From positions 45,660-60,580 of the forward strand of contig DISF01000018.1 in the NCBI GenBank assembly GCA_002421985.1: a stretch of DNA of 14,921 nucleotides. The letters are read 5' to 3'. Position 1 is the stretch's first letter. The number at the start of each line of letters is the position of its first letter. A model generated the notes under the pieces. That model had not been told where the DNA came from. It did no database searches and saw nothing but the letters and a program-made list of their open reading frames with translations. The translations under genes were made by a program, and so were the position numbers. Source of the DNA: Roseovarius sp. UBA6217. Its GTDB lineage: Bacteria > Pseudomonadota > Alphaproteobacteria > Rhodobacterales > Rhodobacteraceae. This document shows positions 1-6,315 of this stretch, piece by piece.

Positions 1-4
1 CGCC

Positions 5-50
5 GCCGCGCGAGCGCCCGACCGCCCGGACGGGCGGGCACTCGCGCGGC
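5..50. repeat. Long GC-rich hairpin beyond the transporter gene
   Basis: Positions 5-14 (GCCGCGCGAG) are perfectly complementary to 41-50 (CTCGCGCGGC), a 10-bp stem. A second stem, 16-20 with 35-39, continues it after one mismatched pair (15/40). The hairpin lies about 80 bp past the stop codon of the minus-strand transporter gene, so it could end that transcript or lie between convergent genes. No T-run follows on the plus strand, and on the minus strand the window ends too soon to tell. The terminator role is inferred; the inverted repeat is seen directly. Positions 51-131 show no gene that I can support. Confidence 0.5.
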
Positions 51-131
51 TCTGCACATGACTGCGAATGTCCCCTTCAGGGCATCACCGGACATGTGGG
101 CAACGGTTCCGCCCCGTACCGCTCCCTCCCC

Positions 132-1757
132 TCAATCCACGCTCCTGAGCCGGGTGCGTTGCACCAGCGCCACTGCGAGCAGTGGCAGGGCGACGGTCAG
201 GCCGCTCACGATCAGGATCAGAACGCCCAACTGGCTGTAATCGGCGGGGGTTGTGACCGCGCCGCTCACCGGGTCGCGCACCTCGCGCGTCACCACTAAA
301 ACCTGGTTGAGATACTTGGTGAAAAGCGAACTGGCCGACAGCGCCAGATTGGTGAACGACGCCATCACGGCAAAGAACGTGGCCTTGAGGTCGGGCGGCG
401 CATTGCGCGCGATCCAGGCCAGCATCGGGATCATCGCGATCTGTCCCAGGGGCGATTCCATCGCCGTATCCATGATCGCGATGAACCGCGCGTCGACAAT
501 GCCGCCGGTGAGCGGTGCGGTGATGTCCTGAATGCCGTAATACAGCCCGATATTGGGTAGCGACAGCACCCCGCCCGCCACGGTCAGGATCACGATGATA
601 TAGACGATGCTGTGATTGGCGATGAGCGGGCGCAGGATCACCATGCCCGCAAGCGTGAGCATCGAGGCAATGAGCGACAGCACCGAGAGGAACTGTTGGT
701 CAAACCCCAGCACGTCGATGGCAAACCAGGTATAGCCGTCCCCCACCCGTGGCACGGCGCGAAAGATGAAGATGATGATCGCGGTGCCGATGAGCGTGCG
801 CGCCTGCGCCACCGGAAGCACCGCAACAAGCTGCCGCATCAGCAACAGCACGATCGCCATCGACCCGGCAAAGATGATCTCTTGCCCGAAGGGAATATCG
901 CTCAGCCCGATGGTGAGCGAGAGCGCGACAAACCCCGCCCCGCCGATGAAATACCACGGGTTGGGCGTGGTCTTCTCGTCCGACCGCTCGAAAAGCGCGT
1001 CGGCCTCGGCCTCGGTCAGACCCCGCCCCAGAAGCCCCCGGCGCGCGCGCCATTTCTGCACGCCCGCCAGGATCACGCCCGAGACCGAGACCAGCGGTAT
1101 TGCCAGCGCCGCAAGGTAGATATTGGCATAGACCGCGCGCTTGCCCTCGGCATCCAGCGCCTCGATCCCCGAGAACATCGTGATGTTGAGCAGCGCCACC
1201 GCCACCGTGCCGCTGATCAGCGCGAAGCGGCCCAGCGTCTGCATCGTGGTGTGCAGCGCGCGCGAGGTCTCGGGGGTGAGCGGCGCGCCGGCCTCATCAA
1301 ATCGCGGCACCGCCTCGACCGACATGGCATCGGCCACCGCGTCCTGAATGACAAGGCCCGAGGGTGCCAGCAGATAGGAGGTCACATACCACGCGCCCAT
1401 CGGCATGATCGCCACCATCGCCTCGGTCTGCGTGAGCAGCAGATACATGATGAAAACCGACAGCGCGATCAGCCCCGCACCCAGATAGACCAGCAGCCAT
1501 TTCCACCGCCACATGATATCCACCAGATGCCCCAGCGGCATCTTGAGCGCCCAGGGCAGCCCGGCCCAGAAGGCCAGACCGGCAAGGAAGGCGGCCGAAA
1601 GGTCGAGATATTCCTTCACGAAAAAGGTCCCCACGATCATCGTCAGCCCCGAGAACCCGGCGGCAAAATAGACCATCAGCGGCGGCAGGAAGGTCCAGCG
1701 CATCTGCCGCGCAAGATCAAAGAGGACGGCATCGACCCAGCGGGCGGCGGCACTCAT
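132..1757 (-). CDS. BT1/MFS-type membrane transporter coupled to thiN
   Basis: A polytopic inner-membrane protein of 541 residues with about a dozen hydrophobic segments. The N-terminal part (FFVKEYLDLSAAFLAG, then LPWALKMPLGHLVD) resembles the BT1 folate/biopterin transporter branch of the major facilitator superfamily, where a Pro-Trp...Lys-Pro-like element precedes the helix 2-3 loop Asp. A long cytoplasmic loop rich in charged residues (WRARRGLLGRG... to SDEKTTPNP) splits the two halves. I chose the ATG at 1757 because it overlaps the thiN stop as ATGA, a usual coupling arrangement, with a G-rich stretch just upstream; an ATG at 1769 would add four residues. Coupling to thiN makes thiamine or a thiamine precursor a plausible substrate, but that is inference from context. 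A folate or pterin substrate, or another MFS role, is possible. Family call fairly sure, substrate unknown. Confidence 0.8.
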   Translation of the reverse strand: MSAAARWVDAVLFDLARQMRWTFLPPLMVYFAAGFSGLTMIVGTFFVKEYLDLSAAFLAGLAFWAGLPWALKMPLGHLVDIMWRWKWLLVYLGAGLIALSVFIMYLLLTQTEAMVAIMPMGAWYVTSYLLAPSGLVIQDAVADAMSVEAVPRFDEAGAPLTPETSRALHTTMQTLGRFALISGTVAVALLNITMFSGIEALDAEGKRAVYANIYLAALAIPLVSVSGVILAGVQKWRARRGLLGRGLTEAEADALFERSDEKTTPNPWYFIGGAGFVALSLTIGLSDIPFGQEIIFAGSMAIVLLLMRQLVAVLPVAQARTLIGTAIIIFIFRAVPRVGDGYTWFAIDVLGFDQQFLSVLSLIASMLTLAGMVILRPLIANHSIVYIIVILTVAGGVLSLPNIGLYYGIQDITAPLTGGIVDARFIAIMDTAMESPLGQIAMIPMLAWIARNAPPDLKATFFAVMASFTNLALSASSLFTKYLNQVLVVTREVRDPVSGAVTTPADYSQLGVLILIVSGLTVALPLLAVALVQRTRLRSVD

Positions 1758-2428
1758 GCCGTGCCCCATGTGGCCGGGGCGGCCCGAAGCGCGGGCGCGA
1801 CCAGATCAAGCGTCCCGGCGGGCAGGATCACGAGCAGCTTGGGCGCTGTCACCGACAGGCTCAGCGGCCCAACCGCCCGGTTCGAGGTGCCGATGCGCCC
1901 GTCAGGGGCAAAATTGATCCCGCGTATTGGCCATTCCAGCCCGTCCGAAACCCCCTCGACCGCGCCCATCGGGAAAAGCGACACGCGGCACCCGGCCTCA
2001 AGCGGCAGCGAGAGCGCGGGCGGGCACAGAAACATCAAATCCACCGCGCCCAAAAGAATACAGCGTTGCCCGGCATGACGCACCAGCGCGGTGCAAGCCG
2101 CCATCTGATGATCGAGCCGGTTGCCGGTAAAGCCCACCCCGATCAGCAGCGGCGCGCTGACATGGGCAAGACATTTCTCGAAATCGGTTGTGTCCTGATC
2201 TGCCATCGGGTGCAGGATCCTGCCGGGCAGGCGGGCACGCGCGGCCGCGCTTATGCCGTCGAAATCGCCGATCACCGCGCGCGGCATGATCCCCGCTGCA
2301 AGGGCATGATCCGCCCCGCCATCGGCGGCCACCACCACCGGCGCGCGCCGAAGCGCGGCGTCGAGATCGGCGCGCGCGACCGCCCCCCCCCCGACCAGCG
2401 TGATTGCCTCGTTTTCGCGAACAATCAT
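1754..2428 (-). CDS. thiN: Thiamine diphosphokinase (thiamine pyrophosphokinase)
   Basis: A cytoplasmic enzyme of 224 residues, the usual length for bacterial ThiN. It transfers pyrophosphate from ATP to thiamine, giving thiamine diphosphate. Family motifs are in order: ADGGADHA at residues 35-42, GDFDG at 54-58 (Asp pair for Mg/ATP; many relatives have GDFDS), DQDTTDFEK at 77-85, GNRLDH at 102-107, and the thiamine-binding C-terminal element SNRAVG at 183-188. The ATG at 2428 is preceded by AAGGG. A run of ten Gs on the coding strand (2383-2392) encodes Gly13-15 and lies only 36 nt after the start, so a one-base slip would knock the gene out early. The stop overlaps the downstream transporter start by 4 bp. 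No TPP riboswitch is recognisable upstream. Confidence 0.93.
   Translation of the reverse strand: MIVRENEAITLVGGGAVARADLDAALRRAPVVVAADGGADHALAAGIMPRAVIGDFDGISAAARARLPGRILHPMADQDTTDFEKCLAHVSAPLLIGVGFTGNRLDHQMAACTALVRHAGQRCILLGAVDLMFLCPPALSLPLEAGCRVSLFPMGAVEGVSDGLEWPIRGINFAPDGRIGTSNRAVGPLSLSVTAPKLLVILPAGTLDLVAPALRAAPATWGTA
2383..2392. repeat. G10/C10 homopolymer inside thiN
   Basis: Ten consecutive C on the plus strand (G10 on the thiN coding strand) near the 5' end of thiN, encoding three glycines and the first base of Ala16. Tracts of this length are prone to strand slippage and also to sequencing error. The reading frame is intact at the length given here. Confidence 0.9.
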
Positions 2429-2576
2429 TTCCCGTCGCCCTTATCGTTGCGTTAATACCTGCGATGACACAATCGGGCCATGAAATGATACAGTAAAGAT
2501 CGAAGAATCGGACCGCTTTGGTCGCGGAGGTCATGGTAAACACTGTCTTTGCAGGCAAGCAAAGTGAGCATTTGAA
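2429..2576. promoter_or_regulatory. Divergent control region between thiN and the 613-residue protein gene
   Basis: This 148-bp gap separates two divergently transcribed genes and is clearly more AT-rich than the flanking coding DNA, as expected of promoters. On the plus strand ATGACA (2464-2469) with a 17-bp spacer to GATACA (2487-2492) is a weak sigma-70-like pair: 5/6 and 3/6 matches. On the minus strand the hexamer TATCAT (about 2486-2491) resembles a -10 box, but I see no good -35 partner. The region as a control region is likely; the individual boxes are weak guesses. Confidence 0.4.
2547..2564. promoter_or_regulatory. Perfect inverted repeat next to the ribosome binding site of the 613-residue protein gene
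   Basis: CTTTGC (2547-2552) and GCAAAG (2559-2564) are exact reverse complements around a 6-bp centre, and the inner TTGC-AG-GCAA (2549-2558) is itself palindromic. The right arm runs directly into the purine-rich AGTGAG that probably serves as the Shine-Dalgarno of the ATG at 2577. It could be an operator or an mRNA hairpin that limits ribosome access. The symmetry is seen; the role is inferred. Confidence 0.35.
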
Positions 2577-4418
2577 ATGGTAGGTTCCAGTAAGATCCTG
2601 ACGGTCTCCTACGGCACGTTTTCGTGCACGTTGGAAGGTTTCGACGATTCATTCGAGACGATGAAGGCGATTGCAGAATATTTCCGCGATCTCGCCGCCG
2701 ATGACCGCTATTTCGGGGCCGAACCGCCCACGCCCGACGCCGACATGCTTGCACGGATCGCCGAGCGCGAGATTGCGCGCCGGGTCCAGGCCCATGAACA
2801 CGAGGGCCGGATTGTGCTTCGGGCACAGGGCAACGCGACGGCGGGCAAGGCGCTCGCTGCGGCGCTGAGCCCGACCCGCGACACAAGCGCTGCGCCAGAG
2901 GCCGCCACCGCGCCGGAACAAGCGCCAGACCCGGTCGCCGAGACCCTCGCCACAACCGCGCCTGCCACCGAGACCGACCCGGAGCAGGCCGCCGCACTTG
3001 ACACGCCAATACAAGAGCGGCCGGAGACCGAAGACGAGGCAGAGGCTTTTGTCCTTCGCGAAACTGCCGCAGAAGAGACCGCGCCCGAGGGTATGCGGCA
3101 GGCCGGTGACCCCCCCCCCCCCGACGCCGGGACGGACAATCTCGCCGCAAGGCTCGATCTGATCCGCTCGGTGGTCGGCGCATCAGACAGCTATGACGAA
3201 GACGAACACGCGCAGGATTTCACCGATGCCACCACGTCGGATGACGTGATCTGGGACGATGCCGAGGAGAGCGACGATATCCCAGACGATGACGCACAGG
3301 CCCTGACCGCGCAGGATGCGCCCGCCGGAATGGCGGATATGACAGCGGCAGAAGCAGACGGGGACGGCGGGGACAGGCTCTTTGAAGATACGCTTGCCGC
3401 CCTTCTCGCCGATGCCACGCCAGCGGGCACGCCCACGCCCGCAATCGGGGCCATCAATACCCCCCCGGAGCAGGCCGCCGAGCCGCGCGGCGCGCGCGTT
3501 CTCAAGGTGCGCCGCGCGGATGTCGAGGCCGCACGCGAGAGCGGGCTTCTGGATGGCATGGACGAGGACGGCGAGGATACCGTCAATATTTTCAGCGACG
3601 AGACCGGCGCGCTCAGCCCCGAGGACGAGGCCGAGCTGCAACGCGAGCTTGCCAGCCTCGACGCCGAACTGGGCGAGGATATCACGGCAGATGCCGAGGA
3701 CGTTGCCGAGGCCCCGCCCCCTGCGCCCACGGGCCACGCGCCAGAGCAACAGGCCAGTGCCGACAAGCAAACCGAGGTGTCGCGCATTTTTGACGAGACC
3801 GACAGCCAGATGGCCGATCCCGGCTCGGTGCGGCGGCGCAACACGATCCAGCACCTGCGCGCGGCGCTGGCCGCAACCCGCGCCGAAAAGGCGGCAGGCG
3901 CGGATCTGGCGAAAAAGGTGGATGTCTCGCCCTATCGCGGCGATCTCGACGCCGCCGTGCGCCCGCGCCGGGCGATGCCCGCCCCCGATACCCCGCGCAG
4001 CAGCCGCCCCGAAGAGCCGCGCCCCGCGCCGCTCAAGCTGGTGGCCGAACAACGCGTGGACATGCCCCAAAGGACGGTGCGCCCGCGCCGCGTGGCCGCA
4101 CCAAAGGCCGAGCTGGCCGAGGCGCAGGACAAGGATTTTTCCGTCTTTGCCGAAGAGCTGGGCGCAACCGCCCTGCCCGACCTGATCGAGGCCGCCGCCG
4201 CCTATCTTGCCGATGTCGAGGGCCGCAGCCAGTTCTCGCGGCCGATGCTCATGGGCAAGCTGCGCGAGATCAACGAAAACGGCTTTTCGCGCGAGGACGG
4301 CCTGCGCTCCTTTGGCCAGCTTTTGCGTGAGGGCAAGCTGCAAAAGCTCTCGGGCGGGCGGTTCACCGTAACGAACGAGACCGAATTCCGCATTGCCGCT
4401 CAGCGGCGCGCAGGCTGA
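2577..4418 (+). CDS. Acidic low-complexity protein of unknown function with conserved-looking ends
   Basis: 613 residues; I do not recognise a named family or function. Three parts are visible. Residues 1 to about 85 (KILTVSYGTFSCTLEGFDD, then MKAIAEYFRDLA and FGAEPPTPDADMLARIAER) look folded; I recall the same opening from other alphaproteobacterial proteins. Residues about 86-400 are dominated by Ala, Asp, Glu, Pro and Thr and look disordered and strongly acidic. After about residue 412 the chain becomes basic (SVRRRNTIQHLRAALAATRAEKAA), then a Pro/Arg-rich linker, and the last ~93 residues (FAEELGATALPDLIEAAAAYLADVEG to GRFTVTNETEF) look like a compact helical, winged-helix-like domain. 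No signal peptide or membrane segment. No histidine-kinase or HPt motif, so a chemotaxis-type name would be unsupported. A 13-C run at 3110-3122 encodes Pro179-182. The ATG at 2577 fits the start of the conserved N-terminus. Confidence 0.85.
   Translation: MVGSSKILTVSYGTFSCTLEGFDDSFETMKAIAEYFRDLAADDRYFGAEPPTPDADMLARIAEREIARRVQAHEHEGRIVLRAQGNATAGKALAAALSPTRDTSAAPEAATAPEQAPDPVAETLATTAPATETDPEQAAALDTPIQERPETEDEAEAFVLRETAAEETAPEGMRQAGDPPPPDAGTDNLAARLDLIRSVVGASDSYDEDEHAQDFTDATTSDDVIWDDAEESDDIPDDDAQALTAQDAPAGMADMTAAEADGDGGDRLFEDTLAALLADATPAGTPTPAIGAINTPPEQAAEPRGARVLKVRRADVEAARESGLLDGMDEDGEDTVNIFSDETGALSPEDEAELQRELASLDAELGEDITADAEDVAEAPPPAPTGHAPEQQASADKQTEVSRIFDETDSQMADPGSVRRRNTIQHLRAALAATRAEKAAGADLAKKVDVSPYRGDLDAAVRPRRAMPAPDTPRSSRPEEPRPAPLKLVAEQRVDMPQRTVRPRRVAAPKAELAEAQDKDFSVFAEELGATALPDLIEAAAAYLADVEGRSQFSRPMLMGKLREINENGFSREDGLRSFGQLLREGKLQKLSGGRFTVTNETEFRIAAQRRAG
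3110..3122. repeat. C13 homopolymer inside the acidic protein gene
   Basis: Thirteen consecutive C, the longest homopolymer I find in the window. It encodes the last base of Asp178 plus four prolines in the disordered acidic region. In the length given here the frame is open through to 4418. It is a candidate slippage site or a sequencing-error hotspot. Confidence 0.92.
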
Positions 4419-4419
4419 C

Positions 4420-4798
4420 CACCGCCATGGCAAAGATCGCCGCATCCGAGAAGTCGATCACCGGGCCAAGCTGTGCCGTGGCCCCGATCACCACGAAGAC
4501 GCAGAGGACCACCCTGAACACCAATTCCTTGGTGTCGCCCTCGCCAAAGAGGTAGGCCCACGCCCGAGGTATCGCCCACCGTCCTGACTGCGGTGCCCGC
4601 CTCGTTGAGCAGGTAAAGCCCGGTCGTCGGGTCGGTCACAAGTTGCTGGGTGATGATGATGACCAGCGCGGTCATGGTGCAGATCACCACCGTGTCGATG
4701 AACGGCTCCAGGAGCGACACGAAGCCCTCGGTGATCGGCTCTGTCACATACCCCAAGATCGTCCCGAAATTGCCCTTTTTGCGGGCCGAACGCGTCAT
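4420..4798 (-). pseudogene. Decayed fragment of an alanine/glycine:cation symporter (AGCS) gene
   Basis: Read on the minus strand, about 4750 down to 4559 encodes TEPITEGFVSLLEPFID then TVVICTMTALVIIIT, diagnostic of AGCS sodium:amino-acid symporters, followed by VGDTSGV. From about 4563 to 4420 the similarity continues in a different frame: AWAYLFGEGDTKE, VFRVVLCVFVVIGATAQLG, VIDFSDAAIFAMAV. In intact AGCS proteins about 35 residues, including a hydrophobic segment ending in SWSYYG, lie between these blocks; they are missing here and the frame shifts at the join. The N-terminal two-thirds and the extreme C-terminus are also absent, and similarity stops 2 nt beyond the stop codon of the upstream plus-strand gene. 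Residues upstream of about 4750 (SARKKGNFGTILGY) do not look like AGCS. A dead remnant is by far the best reading; a short expressed protein is unlikely. Confidence 0.85.
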
Positions 4799-4799
4799 T

Positions 4800-4823
4800 A
4801 TCCGGCGGGTTTACCCGCCGGAT
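4800..4823. terminator. Perfect 10-bp hairpin with adjoining AT-rich stretch
   Basis: ATCCGGCGGG (4800-4809), loop TTTA, and CCCGCCGGAT (4814-4823) form a perfect stem-loop. It is followed on the plus strand by an AT-rich stretch that contains the imperfect palindrome AAAATTCGATTTT (4830-4842). It lies between the symporter remnant and the 3' end of gshA, where a terminator for gshA (minus strand) would be expected, although there is no clean U-run on either strand. A dispersed intergenic repeat is an alternative. Confidence 0.45.
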
Positions 4824-4856
4824 GCAAGAAAATTCGATTTTTGGGCGCTCCTGCCT

Positions 4857-4871
4857 GCGGCCTGTGGCCGC
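4857..4871. terminator. Short hairpin just past the gshA stop
   Basis: GCGGCC-TGT-GGCCGC forms a perfect 6-bp stem with a 3-nt loop, 7 bp beyond the gshA stop codon on the minus strand. No T-run follows directly. With the larger hairpin at 4800-4823 it could help end the gshA transcript. Short GC stems are common in DNA of this composition, so confidence is low. Confidence 0.3.
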
Positions 4872-4878
4872 GCGGCAC

Positions 4879-6249
4879 TCAGTAGCTGTAATCGGCGTAG
4901 ATGCGGCTCAGATCGCCCTGCCAATCGCCGTGATAACGCTCAAGCAGTTCATCGGCCGGGGTCTTGCCGGTCTCGACGGTTTCGCGCAGGGTGCTGAGGA
5001 AATGCGTCTCGTCGGGGATCATGCCACCGCCGCCGGGGCGCGCCCGCGCCTTGAGTCCGGCCTCGGAGATGTCGAGCACCTCGCGCGCCAGATCAAGCAT
5101 GGAAATCCCCGCCACCTGCGCCTGAAGCCCGTCCACGCTCGCGGCCACGCGCAGCGCGTCGCGCGTCCCGGCATCCCAACCCTTGGCAATATCCCATGCG
5201 GCATCAAGCGCGGATTGGTCATACATCAGCCCCACCCAGAAGGCGGGCAGCGCGCAAAGCCTGCGCCACGGCCCGCCATCGGCACCGCGCATCTCCATGA
5301 ATTTCTTGATCCGCGCCTCGGGGAATATCGTGGTGAGGTGATCGGCCCAGTCCGAGAGCGTCGGCTTTTCGCCCGGCAGGGCGGGCAATTCGCCGCGCAG
5401 GAAGTCGCGGAAGCTCTGCCCCAGCGCGTCGATATAGCGCCCGTCGCGATAGACGAAATACATCGGCACATCGAGCGCATAATCGGCATAGGCGTCAAAC
5501 CCGAACCCCTCGTCGAACACGAAAGGCAGCATCCCGGTGCGCACGGGATCGAGATCGCGCCAGACCCGCGCGCGCCAGGATTTGTGGCCATTGGGCTTGC
5601 CCTCGAAAAACGGCGAATTGGCGAAAAGCGCGGTGGCCACCGGTTGCAGCGCCAGCGCCACACGGAATTTCTGCACCATATCCGCCTCGGAGGCGAAATC
5701 GAGATTGACCTGCACGGTGCAGGTGCGGCGCATCATGGTCTGGCCCATCGTGCCGACCTTTTGCATGTAGCTGTCCATCAGCTTGTAGCGGCCCTTGGGC
5801 ATGAGCGGCATATCCTCGTGCCGCCAGATCGGCGCGGCCCCAAGCCCGATAAAGCCCACGCCGACCTTGTCGGCGATGTCCTTCACATCGGCCAGATGTT
5901 CGTTCACCTCGTCGCAGGTCTGGTGGATGGTTTCCATCGTCGCGCCGCTGAGTTCAAGCTGTCCGCCCGGCTCGAGCGAGACATTCGCGCCGTCCTTTTC
6001 CAGCCCGATGAGATGGCCCGCCTCCTCGACCGGGGACCAGCCATGCAGATCGCGCAAGCCCTCCAGCACGGCGAGGATCGAGCGTTTTCCCTCATAGGGC
6101 AGGGGTTGCAACGTGTCCTTGCAATAGCCGAATTTCTCGTGCTCGGTGCCGATGCGCCAGTCGGATTTGGGCTTGCAGCCACTGGCCAGATACTCGGCCA
6201 ACTGGCTGTCATGCTCGATCGGCCCGCCGCCGGATTGGGGAATGGACAT
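4879..6249 (-). CDS. gshA: Glutamate-cysteine ligase, plant/alphaproteobacterial type
   Basis: 456 residues. This cytoplasmic enzyme joins L-glutamate and L-cysteine with ATP to give gamma-glutamylcysteine, the first and usually rate-limiting step of glutathione synthesis. Motifs of the plant-like class are plain: GTEHEKFGY at 34-42, SLEPGGQLELSGA at 91-103, PKGRY at 151-155, RTCTVQVNLDF at 175-185, FANSPFFEGKPNG at 209-221, EMRGADGGPWRRLCALPAFW at 319-338. Cys112 (HQTC) and Cys332 (RRLC) match the two cysteines of the regulatory CC2 disulfide of plant enzymes, with the same 220-residue spacing; the CC1 pair is replaced by Ala275 and Ala290. The start at 6249 is well supported by AGGAGG seven bases upstream. 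It is last in a probable operon, 66 bp after the small membrane protein gene. The gene looks intact. Confidence 0.96.
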   Translation of the reverse strand: MSIPQSGGGPIEHDSQLAEYLASGCKPKSDWRIGTEHEKFGYCKDTLQPLPYEGKRSILAVLEGLRDLHGWSPVEEAGHLIGLEKDGANVSLEPGGQLELSGATMETIHQTCDEVNEHLADVKDIADKVGVGFIGLGAAPIWRHEDMPLMPKGRYKLMDSYMQKVGTMGQTMMRRTCTVQVNLDFASEADMVQKFRVALALQPVATALFANSPFFEGKPNGHKSWRARVWRDLDPVRTGMLPFVFDEGFGFDAYADYALDVPMYFVYRDGRYIDALGQSFRDFLRGELPALPGEKPTLSDWADHLTTIFPEARIKKFMEMRGADGGPWRRLCALPAFWVGLMYDQSALDAAWDIAKGWDAGTRDALRVAASVDGLQAQVAGISMLDLAREVLDISEAGLKARARPGGGGMIPDETHFLSTLRETVETGKTPADELLERYHGDWQGDLSRIYADYSY

Positions 6250-6256
6250 GCTCGGG

Positions 6257-6262
6257 CCTCCT
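6257..6262 (-). promoter_or_regulatory. Strong Shine-Dalgarno of gshA
   Basis: Minus-strand AGGAGG with a 7-nt spacer to the ATG at 6249. It is the best-matching ribosome binding site in the window and fixes the gshA start. It suggests gshA is translated efficiently in its own right rather than only by coupling to the upstream gene. Confidence 0.85.
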
Positions 6263-6315
6263 GAGGGTCGCGCATTGGTTTCGGGGGCCAGAGTTGGCGC
6301 TATTCCGCGCGGGTG

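Noticed and set aside
612..2078. Plus-strand open frame of 488 codons opposite the transporter and thiN
   Set aside because: Rich in Arg, His, Gln and Pro with no domain or membrane pattern; it is the usual antisense shadow of GC-rich genes, while the minus strand encodes recognisable families.
2505..2509. GANTC (CcrM-type) sites in the divergent control regions, also at 13704-13708
   Set aside because: Single copies occur elsewhere in genes as well; two sites in promoters are not enough to suggest methylation control.
2429..2576. TPP riboswitch upstream of thiN
   Set aside because: None of the conserved thi-box segments is recognisable on the minus strand and the leader is short.
3183..4445. 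Minus-strand open frame of 420 codons opposite the acidic protein gene
   Set aside because: No family motif and a composition typical of a shadow. The plus-strand protein has conserved-looking ends. Both frames are long because of high GC, so this was the least trivial choice.
4822..6264. Plus-strand open frame of 480 codons across gshA
   Set aside because: The minus strand encodes an unmistakable GshA with an AGGAGG site; the plus frame is low-complexity and lacks any recognisable motif.
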